From contig JAHLKG010000003.1 of the NCBI GenBank assembly GCA_025526995.1, positions 1 to 64,000 of the forward strand: a stretch of DNA of 64,000 nucleotides. The letters run 5' to 3'. Under the pieces are notes generated by a model. The model was not told where the DNA came from and ran no database searches. It saw only the letters and a program-made list of their open reading frames with translations. This stretch comes from Powellomyces hirtus. Lineage: Eukaryota; Chytridiomycota; Chytridiomycetes; Spizellomycetales; Powellomycetaceae. Position numbers and translations under genes: made by a program. Below, piece by piece: positions 49,292 to 61,774 of the stretch; the stretch's first letter is position 1, and each line of letters opens with the position of its first letter.

Positions 49292-52200
49292 TTCGCCAAG
49301 AAGAGCGAAAACATCGCGCTCGAAGCCCAACCTTCAAAGAAAGACGGCTCAAGTCACAAGAAGACCGACGCGAAGAAGACCACAGACTCAAAGAAGAGAC
49401 AGAACTTCCCCTGTTGGTTATGCAATTCGAATGAACATACCCCATTCAATTGTCCCCTCAAAGCCAAGGCAGTCAAAGCCTTAAAACCCGCTGCTAATGC
49501 CAACATTGCAGAAGCACATAACGCCACTACATTGGCTTACCTGGATTTGGGCTGCTCACAGCACATGACGAATGACATTTCCATTCTCGAATCCTACGAA
49601 GAGCACTCAACGCGCGTCAGATTTGGAAACAATGCCTTTCTCGATGCCGAAGCGAAAGGGAACGTTATCTTGAAGCTTCCAGATGGAGATGTACCCCTCA
49701 CTGATGTTCTCTACGTTCCGAAACTCACCAAGACTCTCATCTCGGTCTCCGCACGCACCAAAGATGGAAAGAAAGTCACCTTTGAAGATGAGAGCGCTAT
49801 CATTCAAGACTGCATTGGCACTACAAATGACATCACCATACCTCTCGTTCGAGGAATGTATCACATCTCGCCAACTCCGATGGCTTTCGCTACTCAAACT
49901 CGCTCAAGGACAAATGCGTCCAATGTACCGACACACATGTCGAAAAATACATCTACCGAATTGACAAAATGGACAAACGCGTCCAATGTACCAACACACG
50001 CGTCCGATACATCGATTCAAGCGCTCAACCTGTCGACAGACGCTACCGGCATCACGGTCACGCGTTCTACCCCACTCCAAGCCACGTCAGAGGGGCCGGC
50101 CGCCCCAAATGGGGGGCCAGCCGGCCCCATACTGGAGAGTGAGGGGGCTGGCTGTGGTGGGGGGCCGGCCGCCCCAAAAGCATCGGATGATGCCAAGGAT
50201 GGTGCCCCCTTGGGGGCACCATCCGCCGATGGCGCCGCCGCCACCGCTGCTTTGGCGGCTTCTTCTGGGGCTGGTTCTGGTCCCTCTTCTCCTGTCAACA
50301 AAGGAACCCTCTGGCATCACCGATTGGGCCATCCTGGCACTCACATCATGAAGCAACTCAAGCTCCCAATGACCAACAAAGTCTGCAAAGGTTGCGAATT
50401 TGGTAAGCACAAGCGCTCACCATTCAACGGTACGATGACACGGTCCAAGACGCCACTCGATCGCCTACATTTCGACCTAAACGGTCCGCACATACCCGCG
50501 GTTGGCGATGAGAAATATGCCCTCGTTGTGATCGATGACTATTCACGCTTCACATGGATCTTCTTCTTGAAGACGAAGAGCGAATCTACTGCAAAATTGA
50601 TTGAATTCATCAATTTCATCGAAAAACAGACCAACGAAAGGGTCAGACGACTTCATTCCGATCGAGGGGGGGAGTTTGTCAATCACGATCTGAAAGAATT
50701 CATTTCGAAAAAGGGCATTCTGCACGAACTCACCGCTGCAGATTCCCCACAGTCCAACAGTGTCGCTGAAAGGTTCAACCTCACTCTGTTTGACACCATT
50801 TGTTCATTGGAACACTCATACGGCATCCCGAAACAACTCTGGACAGAGTTAGCGGCTACATCAGTCTACTTACGGAATTGCCTACCCCACAAGTCCAATA
50901 ACAACATTTTGCCGTACGAACGGCTCAATGGCGAAGAGCCCTCACTTTCTCACCTTTGTGTGATTTGGGCCAATGCCTTTGTGCATCTTGTCAAGAGAAA
51001 ACAAGTCTCAAAGTTGGCACCGCGCGCCACATGTCTCAAACTCATCGGTTACGAATTTGACGGCGCTTACCACTGTTGGGATGACAACCGTCAAGAAATA
51101 GTCATTTCTCGCGATGTAACGTTTGACGAAACCTCAGCACTCGAACTAGCAAAAGACTACATTCCGCCCGAAGAACTCTACGAAGTCGAAGAGATTCTCG
51201 ACTCACGTGATGGCCCGGAAGGCCCCGAATTCCTCCGCAAATGGCTAGAATTCGAAAACGAAGATAATACATGGGAACCGCTCGAAAATGTCAATCATTT
51301 GACAGTCTTCGCTGACTACATCAACGAGAAGACGGCGACCGCTCTTTCGGCTGCAAGTACCGAAGAACCCCAAACTTACAAACAAGCGCTCTCATCAGAT
51401 GACGCGCCGAAGTGGACCGAGGCCATAAATGCCAAATTGAAGTCCCTTCATACCAATGAAACATGGGAAGTCATTAACCCCAAATCCTTACCGCACAATC
51501 AACGGCCCATCCGCACTAAATGGGTATTCAAGATTAAGCGAGACCTGAATGGTCAACCCCAACGATAGAAGGCCCGGCTTGTAGTGAAAGGCTTCGAACA
51601 ACGCTACGGCATCGACTACAACGAAACCTACGCTCCGGTTGCCAAGATAGCTACCCAACGCGTCCTCCTCGCTCTCGCCGCCAGTCTAGGCTTGAAATGC
51701 CATCAAATGGATGTAGTAACCGCATTCCTGAATGGGATCGTTACCGAGACCATCCTAATCTATGCCCCTGAAGGCTCTGGCTTTCCGCCCGGGACCATCC
51801 TTTGACTCCGAAAGGCCCTTTACGGTCTGAAACAAGCCCCGCGCGAATGGTACTCCCTACTTCACAAGGAACTGACCTCCTTGGGATTCAAGCGCCTGGC
51901 AAATGACAATGCCGTTTACATCAGAACTCTACCTGAAAGTGACTCATTGCAGTACATCTCCGTCTACGTTGACGATCTCCTCATTTTCGCAAAGACCAAA
52001 TCGGAAATCTTGTCAATTAAGACATCCCTGCACAACGAGTTCAACATGACAGACCTAGACGAAGTCAATCACTACCTGGGAATGAGAGTTCGACGCGACT
52101 ACTCAAGGCACGTCATCTACCTCGATCAAGAGTCATATGTAAATGACATCCTCGAGCGCTTTGGTATGCAAGATTGCAAGCCCGTCAACACTCCGATGGA

Positions 52201-52996
52201 CCAGACCAAGCTCGAACCCTACGAAGTCGAAAATACAAAGACTTCACCTAACCCGCAAGAAGGAGAATATCGCAAAATCGTTGGTTCTCTCATGTACCTG
52301 ATGATATGCACGCGTCCTGACATCGCTGTCGCAGTCAGTATGCTTTCTCGCTTCGCAAGCAACCCTTCGCCTCAACATCTGCAAGCTGCAAAGCGCGTTC
52401 TTCGCTACCTACGGGGAACATCAGATTACAGCCTCTGCATTGGCGGAAATAACGTCACCCTTCACGGCTACAGCGATGCCGATTGGGGAAACAACATCAT
52501 TGATCGACGGTCAATCACTGGCTACCTTTTCTACATTGGAAATGCGGGCCCCGTTACTTGGGCTTCGAAGCGCCAACCCACCGTTGCTCTCTCATCTACC
52601 GAAGCTGAATACATGGCACTCTCCTTCGCCACTCAAGAGACAATTTGGCTTCGCTCACTTCTGCAAGAACTCCAAATCCCCGAATATCTCGATGAAAATG
52701 CTCGACCTACAACGATCTACGAAGACAATCAGTCATGCATCTCGTTGGCAATGAATCCTGTGCATCACGCCCGTACCAAGCACATTGACATTCGACATCA
52801 CTTCATTTGTGATCACATCGACAAGGAGATTCATCTGGAGTATTTACCCACCGCTGAAATGGTAGCTGACTCACTTACGAAGCCTTTACCGGCCCCGGCA
52901 TTCAAATACCATTGCGAAAGCATGTGCATCAAGCACTACGACAACAACATCACGCCAATAACGAAAGCGTCCATGACGGAGCTCCCGAATGAGTAA
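49292..52996 (+). pseudogene. Copia family 1 Pol with chromodomain-like segment (copy B)
   Basis: Same order as copy A: knuckle, protease (LDLGCSQHM, active-site Ser changed to Leu by TCG to TTG), pre-integrase, integrase (HFDLNGPH, HSDRGGEF, SVAERFN), chromodomain-like YEVEEILDSRDG ... FLRKWLEFENEDNTWEPLE (about 51180-51295), RT with VYVDDLLIF, RNase H and ADSLTKPLP. The 678-codon first ORF (49532-51568) covers PR to chromodomain. Stops: TAG 51566-51568 (shared with A) and TGA 51803-51805 (CAA in A). Confidence 0.9.
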
Positions 52997-53035
52997 AATC
53001 CCATCATCGCGGATCGATTGCTATGACAGGGGGTG

Positions 53036-53401
53036 TATTGGAATGTTGAGACTTGCGTACTCAACGTTTGGTCCTTACATTAGATCCTTACTTGGATTCT
53101 CCGACTAGAACGCGTGACCACTATACCGGTAACGCTAAGAGCTGAATTGGATCACGTGTGATCACGTGATTGGAGAAAAAGTAGATTAGAACGCTCGAAG
53201 CGAGACATTACCGATAAGACTTTAAGACAAAAATACATTCACATACATTACATCTCCGTGCATCTGACAACGCTACACCGTCATCTGCATCATAGAAGAG
53301 CTCTGTAAACCCCCCTTTACGAAGTATACTGGGGGCCACATCGAATTCGGCCAATCCTCTGCAATTCCGATAAAGTACTGGAAGTGCCGATATCTCCAAT
53401 A
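53036..53401 (+). repeat. Copia family 1 LTR (3' of copy B)
   Basis: 366 bp, same variant as both LTRs of copy A; followed by the ACCGT duplication. Confidence 0.95.
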
Positions 53402-53406
53402 ACCGT

Positions 53407-56000
53407 CGTGCCTGGCCCACATTTTGGCTTTGCTGTCAAAGAATCGGAAGGACGTCTTGATGCGAGCCCTGAAACCAGGGCAGAAGTTGCTTCACGTGAA
53501 TGCTGCACCAGGAACCAGGAAGACAGAGATCTTGGTTTGGACTCTATACACGTTGCACCAGCAGCGGATCCATCAGGCGAGAAATGAAGGCGACTTGAAG
53601 GATGAGCTCCAGAAGCGGAAGACTCTCTACGTCGGTGCATCGAACTATGTCGTTGACATCGACATGCAGTGAGTTCTTTCCGCCGCCGCTCAAGTTAAGT
53701 TGCGGATTTGTAACCCTAGAACTCGAGCAAAGTACGGTGACCGTCTCTTCAAGGAGCTGATCGAATACAATCTGCCTGTCGCTAGGCGGTCAAAGGCGCA
53801 CCAACGCTTGAAGGAGTTGGGAGGGGGAGAGTTAGTTGCACTTCCGCGGAGAAAGCCTGATGAACCCCGAGCGTGCAGCCAAGCCGCTCCCAATGATCCC
53901 CGAATGCGTGGCCAAGCTGCTTTCAACATTCCTTGAACGCGCGGCCAAGCCGCTCCCAACAATCCCCGAACGCGCAGCCAAGCCGCTCCCAATGATCCCC
54001 AAACGTGCGGCCAAGCCGCTCACAACGATCCCCGAACGCGTGGCCAAGCCGCCCCCAACAATCCCCAAATGCGCAGCAAAAAAAAAAAAACAGCTTGGTG
54101 TTGGCATCAAGTACTGGCTGGGTCTTCTGGACCGATACGAAAAAGGGGAACAGCTCCTCAACCTGGAAGCTTGGGACTTCAAGATTGGTCGAAGAGCCCT
54201 TCATGTAATAATATTAGGTCCGTTGCCAGAGTCTAGTCTTCTATTTGGGAATTCCCTATGTCTACTACTACTGTAAGATCTCTAAGTCTTGAATACGCCC
54301 TCGTCGGAGTATTCCTACTTTTCTTCTGGACCGCGAGGCTGTCCTGGTCACGTGATGGCCATCCGTGGCCATCCCTGAGGTCTAGTACCCTTTGGAAAGC
54401 TGACGCCAGCATCCATCTCGTGCGGGGCCCTTCCCGACGCGTGTCTAGGCTTAGGCTGGCGAGCCACGCCTCATTACACTTCAGGTGAATCTCCTTCAAG
54501 ATTGCGATCTCATTTGTTGTACAGTCCACATGCTGCATGCGTGGCAACCACTCTTCAAAGACCCAGGGATCATCATCGACCATGTTGTGGTCGACGAAGG
54601 CAGCGCATTATTCAAATCAGAGGTATTGTCTTGCCTTCACCCAGACGTGAAAAAGATGATTATTTTTGAGGATAGGTTGCAGCTCGGCCTGACCATTACT
54701 CAGCCATATCCCGAGTCTCAACCTGCCGCGTGGAACGTACTCGAAAAAAGTTCCGCAACACGAACAATCCCTCAGCTCCACCCGAAAGAGAACTTCCAGC
54801 TCCCAAAGTTCACATTGGACGTGGTCAACAGTGTTCTGCCCCGCAGCGACCGGCTGAGTGCATCACCTTTTTTGACAAGAAAGTGGGCAGAGCCTGCAGT
54901 CCAACTGCTTTCTGAAGACGCGCCTGCTATATGAAAAGAGCTTGCATTCTGCTTTGCGTCTGGAGGAGCCGTGGTCCACCTGGTTGGATGCGAAGCTCGC
55001 CCCGGCCGCAACCTTACCTCCAAGGTCAACCATGATGAGACCAATTTTGTGAGCTCCCTTGTCGAAAAAATTCGAGCTGGTGGAAAGATCTCGGATGCTC
55101 AGATCAGAGTAATCACCCCGTACCAAGCACAGAAAGCTCTCTTGTGCACGCGCATCTTTGGAGAAGGGAGAAAGGGATCCCGCTCTTTACGATGAAGATT
55201 AGGATTCTAACCCCTCAGATGACAAGACGTACAACGAGTTTCAAGACGACGATGTCTACATGCCATGGAGCAATGCCCCATTGCCACAAATGGTCACGGC
55301 TCAGGCTAGCCGCCATAATGAGCTGCACATTGGAGTGATCGACTCCATTCAAGGAGGCGAGCGCGACTATATGGTTTACTCTTACGTCGGTGGAGAAAAT
55401 TCTGGAGGAGCAATTGGTTTCACAAGCAGTGCAAACCGTCTCTACATGGCAGCAACACAAATGATCCGCGGTGGTTGTTGGGTACTCAACGCTGAGGTTT
55501 TTTTGAAGGTTGCCATTGTAGGCCCCATTATCGCTGCTGCCAAATGCGCTGGAAGTTTCTTCGAGTTCCGAGCTGGCATATTGAAACGTTTGCAGCCCGA
55601 GCCAACCTTCTTGACACCCAAGGTGTCCTTGAAGCATGTGGAGACGACTTTCCGATCTATCAACAGCCATGGGGAGCGCCAAGTCTTGGAGTGGCAACCT
55701 GTTCATCACGCAAGACTCTTTTGGAGGTTCCCTCCAGAGGAAACAGCACAGCTGCAGCGAACCTCCAAGGAGTACAAGCGGTTTGTGAAACTCAAGGGAC
55801 ACATTCTGCTGCATGACCCGCAGAAACTTCTTTCCATTCCGGATGAACGAGAAGCTCCAACGCTTCCCACTGGCTGCCAGCCACCAGGAATCAGCCGAGC
55901 TGGGGATTATGTTGCGCTCTCAAATATCAAGACCAGGCTGGCTAGAGAATCTGCCAATGCAGATTTGCGCTTCTCACAGGAGTGTTCGCAAGAAAACTGA
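53407..56000 (+). pseudogene. UPF1-like SF1 helicase, 3' part
   Basis: Helicase motifs appear in order though in several frames: Walker-A-like NAAPGTRKTE near 53500 (family GPPGTGKT), Walker-B-like HVVVDEGSALFKSE near 54590, IIFEDRLQLGLT near 54660 (family GD..QL), RVITPYQAQ near 55107, IGVIDSIQGGERDYMV near 55330 (motif V) and IGFTSSANRLYMAATQMIRG near 55410 (motif VI). The family unwinds RNA/DNA (UPF1, SEN1, NAM7). Motif I has Arg for Gly, motif II has Gly for Ala, a TGA lies at 54932-54934 and frames change near 53690, 54280 and 55190, so it is inactive. Confidence 0.75.
53870..54080. repeat. 33-bp tandem repeat within the helicase pseudogene
   Basis: About six to seven units of 33 bp encoding ERAAKPLPMIP-like 11-mers in the frame of ORF 53836-54276. 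The array ends in an A12 run. It is absent from normal UPF1-like helicases as far as I know and shares a GCCAAGC core with the 41-bp array at 46799. Confidence 0.85.
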
Positions 56001-57246
56001 GGCTGCTTCGATTGCCGGGTGGACATGCGGCATTCTGTCTGCAAAGTCACCTACGATGCGGTGTCTTGTGAGGTAATTCTGCAACTGGAGAAGCCGGCAT
56101 ATACTTGGTTCCATCGAGACTCCGCAGGTGGTCAAGGACGCGAATTGCCCTGGCAAAGGCTGATGGCGTGCTACATCAAAAAAAACCTGACAATCAAGCT
56201 TGTGTGCGAAAACTACGAGAACGCGGGGCCCAACCTGCAGAGTTGGTGGGATGGCTCTGCCCCGAGCTTTGTTTCAGGCAGCCTTATCTCTTCACAAAAA
56301 TTGCGTGCTAATCTATTTTTTTTTTTATACATGGCCTGAAGGTGCGGACAAGCTATGATCATCTGAGGCAGAGGATAACGCGTGGCCATCAAAGGAAGGA
56401 AGCAATGCATGGCCAAGCTGCTATCCAACGAATTGTGCTCTATATACACATTTTTGCAATTTTGTTTACAGTTGCACAGAGTCCTATATCTGTTCACCCA
56501 TGAAATTTTACTTTTTTTGATATATATTTAGTAATTTTGTGCAAAATTTATATATGTATGTCTATTAAATAAAGTGAAAAAAAATAAAGAGCTCAAATCA
56601 CTTGCTCTCGGATCGCCACTTCCTGGCTTTTTTTGGCGTGCCCTGGGCGAGCTGGAGAGGTGCCACCTGCGACCAACTATGGCAGCGGTTAAGGGCCGGA
56701 AGAAGCAGTCCGCGGCTCTGTGTGTGCTCAAGGAGCCGAACCGATCGCTCGCAAAGATCCGAGTCCCTTGGCGGACTGCGGCGAGGTCCAAATTGTGCAT
56801 CTTGATCAGCTTCTTGTTTGACTGAATGATGAGCGCCTAGAGGTGGACGACCAAGATTGTAAATAACAGCCTATTCGCTTCGGAGACAAAAGAGTTGAAC
56901 TTACGTCTACCAACAAAAAGGCTTTGCAGATTGACAGAAAGTCAGGCGTGTCCGTCTTTGTCCCCGACATCTGCACCTTGTCAAAATCCGTAAAGGCAAA
57001 GAGTTGCTGGGACAAACCAAACGACAGAGAGAACCGTATCTGTCTGTTTCAAATTTGGAATGACGGAATCGCAATCTCAGGGAATAGGGCCATAATCTCT
57101 GCGGTTGCCTTTAGGCCATGGTCTTCCAGAGGCTGCATCACGTGCATAGTGGCATGGCGGATCTGCCCAATGGACGTCTGAAAGCGCATAAAGCTTAGCT
57201 TGAGACCAATCTCTCTGCAATCCTTTAAGCAGATGGTTAATGGAAA
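56001..57246. other. No recognisable gene
   Basis: Sequence after the helicase relic. AT-rich at 56490-56590. On the minus strand 56806-57015 and neighbouring frames read segments such as FAFTDFDKVQMSGTKTDTP that look protein-derived but match nothing I can name. Confidence 0.4.
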
Positions 57247-57264
57247 TATTGGCGTTTCCAGTAC
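57247..57264 (-). repeat. Copia family 1 LTR relic, left piece
   Basis: TATTGGCGTTTCCAGTAC matches the end of a minus-oriented family-1 LTR and continues at 63427 on the far side of copy D. The AGTAC duplication of copy D lies within it. Confidence 0.75.
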
Positions 57265-57505
57265 TGTTGGTCTGAGAGTATCTGGGTAGATAGTTGAGGA
57301 AGCTTTCAGGGTAGTTGACTGAGCAAAACAACGAAGTAACTTAATCCCGCTCTTGTTGGAGAAAAAGAGAAAAGTCCCACCGATATATTAAGTATGTAAG
57401 GAAAACTACTTAAATCGGAGTTGATCACGTGGGTTCACGTGATCGCGTGATACGCCCTGCGATGGCGCAGTTGTGACTCGATGACAGAGTCTGTACGTGC
57501 TAACA
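57265..57505 (-). repeat. Copia family 2 LTR (3' of copy D)
   Basis: 241 bp. The TATA-like motif of the other LTRs reads TTTAAG here. Contains the CACGTG dyad near 57424-57445. Confidence 0.94.
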
Positions 57506-57621
57506 CCCCCACTCAGACCTGTCAGTCTGTCAGTGAGAGAGTTGCTCTATCTACTTTTACTACACACCCCTGCGCACACACCCCACACACCCCCATTTAT
57601 TACAATTTAAGAATACAAGGA

Positions 57622-58308
57622 ATGGCGAGGGTTCGTCTAGGAGATCCGCGCAAATGAGGCGTATGCTCTAACTATGTGCCGGTGTAGTTGTCAGGTTCGG
57701 GCAAGGCGAAGCAAACGGCGAGAAAAACGGGACCGCCGGTAACTGCTCCTGCGACGACCACAGCTCCGGCTGTGCCGTCGACAGTGGTGCCCTCTGCGCC
57801 AGGGGGAGGCGCACCCGCTGCGGGGTTGTCCCAAGCGGAGATTCGGACGATGTCGGCTGCGTATGCCCGACACTTTCACTGTAAGGACCGTCAAGGGGTC
57901 CTTGAACGTCACATCGAGCAGGCGAAAGACCGGGTAAAAGACCGGGCGAGGTCTGGTACACCTCTGGGTCGCGCACTGGCGACCGGGACGCTTCATGGAC
58001 TGAGGTCCATACTAGAGGACCGGCGGAGCCGGAAGCTGGCGGTTGGGAAGGGCAAGGGTACAGCCCAGGCGAAGAAGAAGACTGCGGACAAGAAGTCTGC
58101 AGCGGAGGTGAAGAGGATGTGGGACATCCTGGAGCGAGAAGCTCCATATAATGATGAGGAAGAGGAGGAGGAGGGGGAAGCTGAGGAGTTGGAGGGACCA
58201 CCGGTCTCTCCAAGCCAACGCTCACCCTCAAGCAATGAGGATGATGGAGGAGGGGCAGGCCCATCCTCCTTGGGGGGCATTGCTTCGGGTTCCGCAATTG
58301 CGGTGTAG
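57622..58308 (+). CDS. Antisense accessory ORF of copia family 2 (copy D), spliced
   Basis: Second copy of the antisense ORF. Exon 1 ATGGCGAGG (57622-57630), intron of exactly 57 nt (57631-57687; donor GTTCGT, branch CTAAC, acceptor GTGTAG), exon 2 57688-58308. About 209 aa; the last two-thirds is identical to copy C, with seven replacements between residues 30 and 65. The donor differs from copy C by one base (GTACGT there). Composition: basic Ala/Thr/Pro-rich N-terminus, basic helices (QAKDRVKDRARSGTPLGRAL), then an acidic tract. Function unknown; a nucleic-acid-binding or silencing-counteracting role is only a guess. Confidence 0.6.
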
Positions 58309-58444
58309 ATGCCAAGGTAAGCCAGTGTTGTGAGTAATTCTCCTGACATTCAGCAAGTAACACTTGAGCTCGGTGTGCTTCTGTAGGCGCGCCCTCATTG
58401 TGTATTCGTTTATCAAATATATGAGTCCCATTTGTAATCTTCAG

Positions 58445-61400
58445 GTCAGTGTCCTTATGTTTGATAGCTGGGAAAGGCTTTGTAAAGATGTCCGCCAGTT
58501 GATCGTCCGTATTGGTGTCGATGATTTCGATAATTTGCTTCGCGAACGAATCGCGTATAGCGTGGTACCGAACGTTGATGTGTTTGGTGCGTTGGTTGAT
58601 AGCCTTAGACTGAATCAAGGCCCCGGTGCTCTGATTATCGACATGTAGAGGGACCGGTCGAGATTTGTAATCCGGTTGAGGTCCCAAAACTTCCGCCAAG
58701 AGTTGGCGTAGTCATTTGGCTTTGTTGTGGCCGGTACTGGCAGCTATATACTCCGCTTCGGTCGTACTTTGGATGGTGCACTTCTGCTTGCTGCTTTTCC
58801 ACAGAACAGGAAACCCATTGTAAAGGGCCAAAATACCTGTAGTGGACGTCCGGTCAGTGAGTTCTCCTGCATAATCCGCATCCGTGAATACGCGTAGGCC
58901 ACGCGGATCATTTTGTTCGGATGTGAACTTGAGGGCATAATCGCGGGTACCCTTCAAATAGCGGAAAATGCGCTTAACATTGTTCCAGTCGGAGTTGGTA
59001 GGTGCGGCAACGCGGCGCGCAACGTAACCGACTGCAGTGGCGATATCCCATCGCCATGTGATGGAGGCCCAAGTGAGGACCCCCACTGCTTCCTGATACA
59101 TTTTGAGATTCGTGAATGGTGTCGAATCCTCCAGTTGTTGGTTACGCGCTGACACGGCGTACGGAGTGGAGACAGGATGGCAGTCGCTCATGCCGAATTG
59201 TTCGAGAGCGTTGTCAATGTACTTGACATTTGAGATTTCGAGGGTACGAACAGGAGAGTCGAAGTCATATTTGTAGACGAGACCAAGGTGACTGGTTACG
59301 CGACCTTGTTCCGTAAACTTGAACTTCGAATGTAGCTCCATCTTGCTGTTCGCCAGAATCTCCGGATCCTTCGCTGCAATAAGCAGATCATTGACGAAGA
59401 CGAGAATAAGGACCAAGTTGTCATTCGACGGAGGTGTACGGTCGTCTGTCGCGTACTTGAAACAGATAGACGGGCATACAGAAACCGCTTCATAGCCGAG
59501 CTTTAACAGTGCAGTCTTCAAGGTCTCATACCAAAGAAGAGGTGATTGCTTCAGGCCGTAGAGAGCTTTCAGTAGCTTCAGGACCCAATCGCCTTTGGGG
59601 TGATCCGGATCTTCGAATCCCTCAAACTGCTCGATATAGATATCCTTATCAATATCACTGTTAAGGAAGGCGGTAACAGCGTCCATACTGTGGATGTTGA
59701 GCCTGTGCTGAACACAATACGCCAAGAAGAGGCGTAGCGCTGTGAATGGTAGCGTAGGTGAGTATGTATCACCAAAATCATGACCAGGTTGTTGAGAGAA
59801 GCCTTGAGCCACTGCTCTGGCTTTGAACTTGTTAAAGGTGCCATCGGGATTGACCTTTGTTCGAAAGACCCATGTTGTTCTGATCACGCGCTTGTTACGT
59901 GGACGCTTGGTGAGCTCACATGTGCCGTTGTCGACCAGGGATTGGTACTCAGTGCGTGCAGCCTTGAGAAATTCCTCCTTCTGAGGGGTTTTCATCGCTT
60001 GCTTCCATGTCATGGCGTCTTCGTTGATCGTTGCTTGAGTCCGCGTGCGGGCGGCGTATGCAGCAATGGGGTCATTTCGTTGTGTGCCGACACCGTACGC
60101 GGCGACTCGAGTCTCCCAGTCATCCAATGCGGTAGTATCGAGTAGTGAAAGTCGGGACTCCCACGTAGGTTCTTGATATCCCTCCCACTTAACCAAGTAC
60201 TCTTTTGTGTGCACCTTACTGCGGCGCTCGTCGATAATCGCTTCCACGGCATATTCGACGTCATCCTCCTGACTCTCCTCATCTAGAAGGTCAAGATGTG
60301 CTGGGTCCTGCTGATATTTGGGTTCGAGTCCCAAGTCGTCTTTGAAGATCACATCTCGTGACACTTCGACCTTGTCAGTAACAGGATCCCATACCAGATA
60401 CCCCTTGGTACCTGTGGGTTGAGCATAGCCTACCAAGTAAGCCTTCTTTGCTCGATTCCCCATTTTATCGCGTCCTTTGCTTGTTAGAACGGAATACGTC
60501 ACGCAACCGATACGCCGAAGATGGGCGACATCAGGACGCCGGCCAAACAAGAGTTCGTGCGGCATCTTCTTGTTGATGCGGTTGTACGTAAGGAAGAAGA
60601 TGTAACCAGCCGCTACCAGTAGAGCAGGCCAGAATCTTTGGGGTAGTTTCGTATCCACAAAGGTGGCGCGGACCCTGTCCAGCGCCGTGCGATGCCATCG
60701 TTTGGCAAACCCGTTTTGCTGACTTGAATAGGCCGCGGACTTTTGATGAGTGATACCATTCTTCAGTAGGTACTTTAGAACCTCGCCAAAGTATTCGGTG
60801 CCTTGATCCGTACGTAGAATCTTGATTTGTCGGTCAGTCTGTTTCTCAATCCAAGCCTTGTAGATGAGAAACTTTTCGAGTATGACTGCTGATTCCTTTG
60901 AAGGAATAGGGAAAACAGTCACGTATCTGGATGCGTGTTCAATGAACTCGAGCGAATAGCGTGATCCTTCATAACCAGGGATGCGAAATGGTCCTTGTAG
61001 GTCTGAATGAATCAGCTCACGGATCTCCCTGGCTTCAACATTTCCAAGGGAGAATGGAAGACAAGCGGCTTTTCCTAGCACGCAGGCTTCACAATCTTTG
61101 AAGTCGCTTAGATTCCCCACTACGGACCAACCGTCCGTAACCAATGCCATCTTCTCCAGGACGTGTTTGCCAACGTGTCCAAGACGAGCATGAGCGAGTG
61201 TAGGAGAGACTTCGACAGTGCATGCTTCTGAATCTGACCACAGACTTTCAGACAGCAGCGTACCTTGCGGGTAATACGCGTTGTTGCGGCGTACGCCTTT
61301 GGCGATATCTTTGCCGTCTCGCGTGAAAATGACGTCTCCATTCGACTTGAAGAGCACGTCAACGCCTTGATCGTTGCATTTCGCTACCGATACGAGATCT

Positions 61401-61774
61401 CGTCGTAATCCTGGCACATGCAGGACTCTGCCCAACTCGAGCAGATTCGGATAGTCGTTAACTTCTACTCGTACCGTACCTCGAACTGTAGAGGGTAGTG
61501 ATGTTTTGTCAGCAAGCATAACAGCTCTGACATCACTGTACACGGTTGAGTGATCCAAGGTCGCTTTGTGAGGTGTCATGTGGTCCGTAGCGCCAGAGTC
61601 GATGAGGGCTTCATACGGTTGTTCTTGGCGGACCCAGACGTGTAATGCTTCCACAGCATTTGTGCTAACAGCACCATCAGACGACTGCTTCGTCTTGTTC
61701 TTCTCCATCTCGGATTTGAACTTCTTTAACACTTTGCACTCCTGTGTCCGGTGTTGTCTCCACAGGCCCAACAA
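58445..61774 (-). pseudogene. Copia family 2 Pol with chromodomain-like segment (copy D)
   Basis: An open frame of 1020 codons (58712-61774) covers protease (LIDSGATDHMT), pre-integrase (ARLGHVGKH, CEACVLGK), integrase (HSDLQGP, LRTDQGTEY, QQNGFAKRWHRT with Lys for catalytic Glu), chromodomain-like segment (YAVEAIIDERRSK, EYLVKWEGYQEPTWES), RT with FVNDLLIA for YVDDLLI, and most of RNase H. A TGA (58712-58714, shared with copy C) precedes LRQLLAEVLG and the terminal LADIFTKPFP. Despite the long frame, two catalytic sites are lost. Confidence 0.9.

Larger units (their letters stand above)
47698..53401 (+). mobile_element. Ty1/copia family 1, copy B, full length
   Basis: 5704 bp, 366-bp LTRs (47698-48063 and 53036-53401), ACCGT target duplications (47693-47697 and 53402-53406). 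Gag is a single ORF and pol is long but carries three stops. Interior nearly identical to copy A. The 5' LTR belongs to a different LTR variant from the 3' LTR. Confidence 0.96.
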
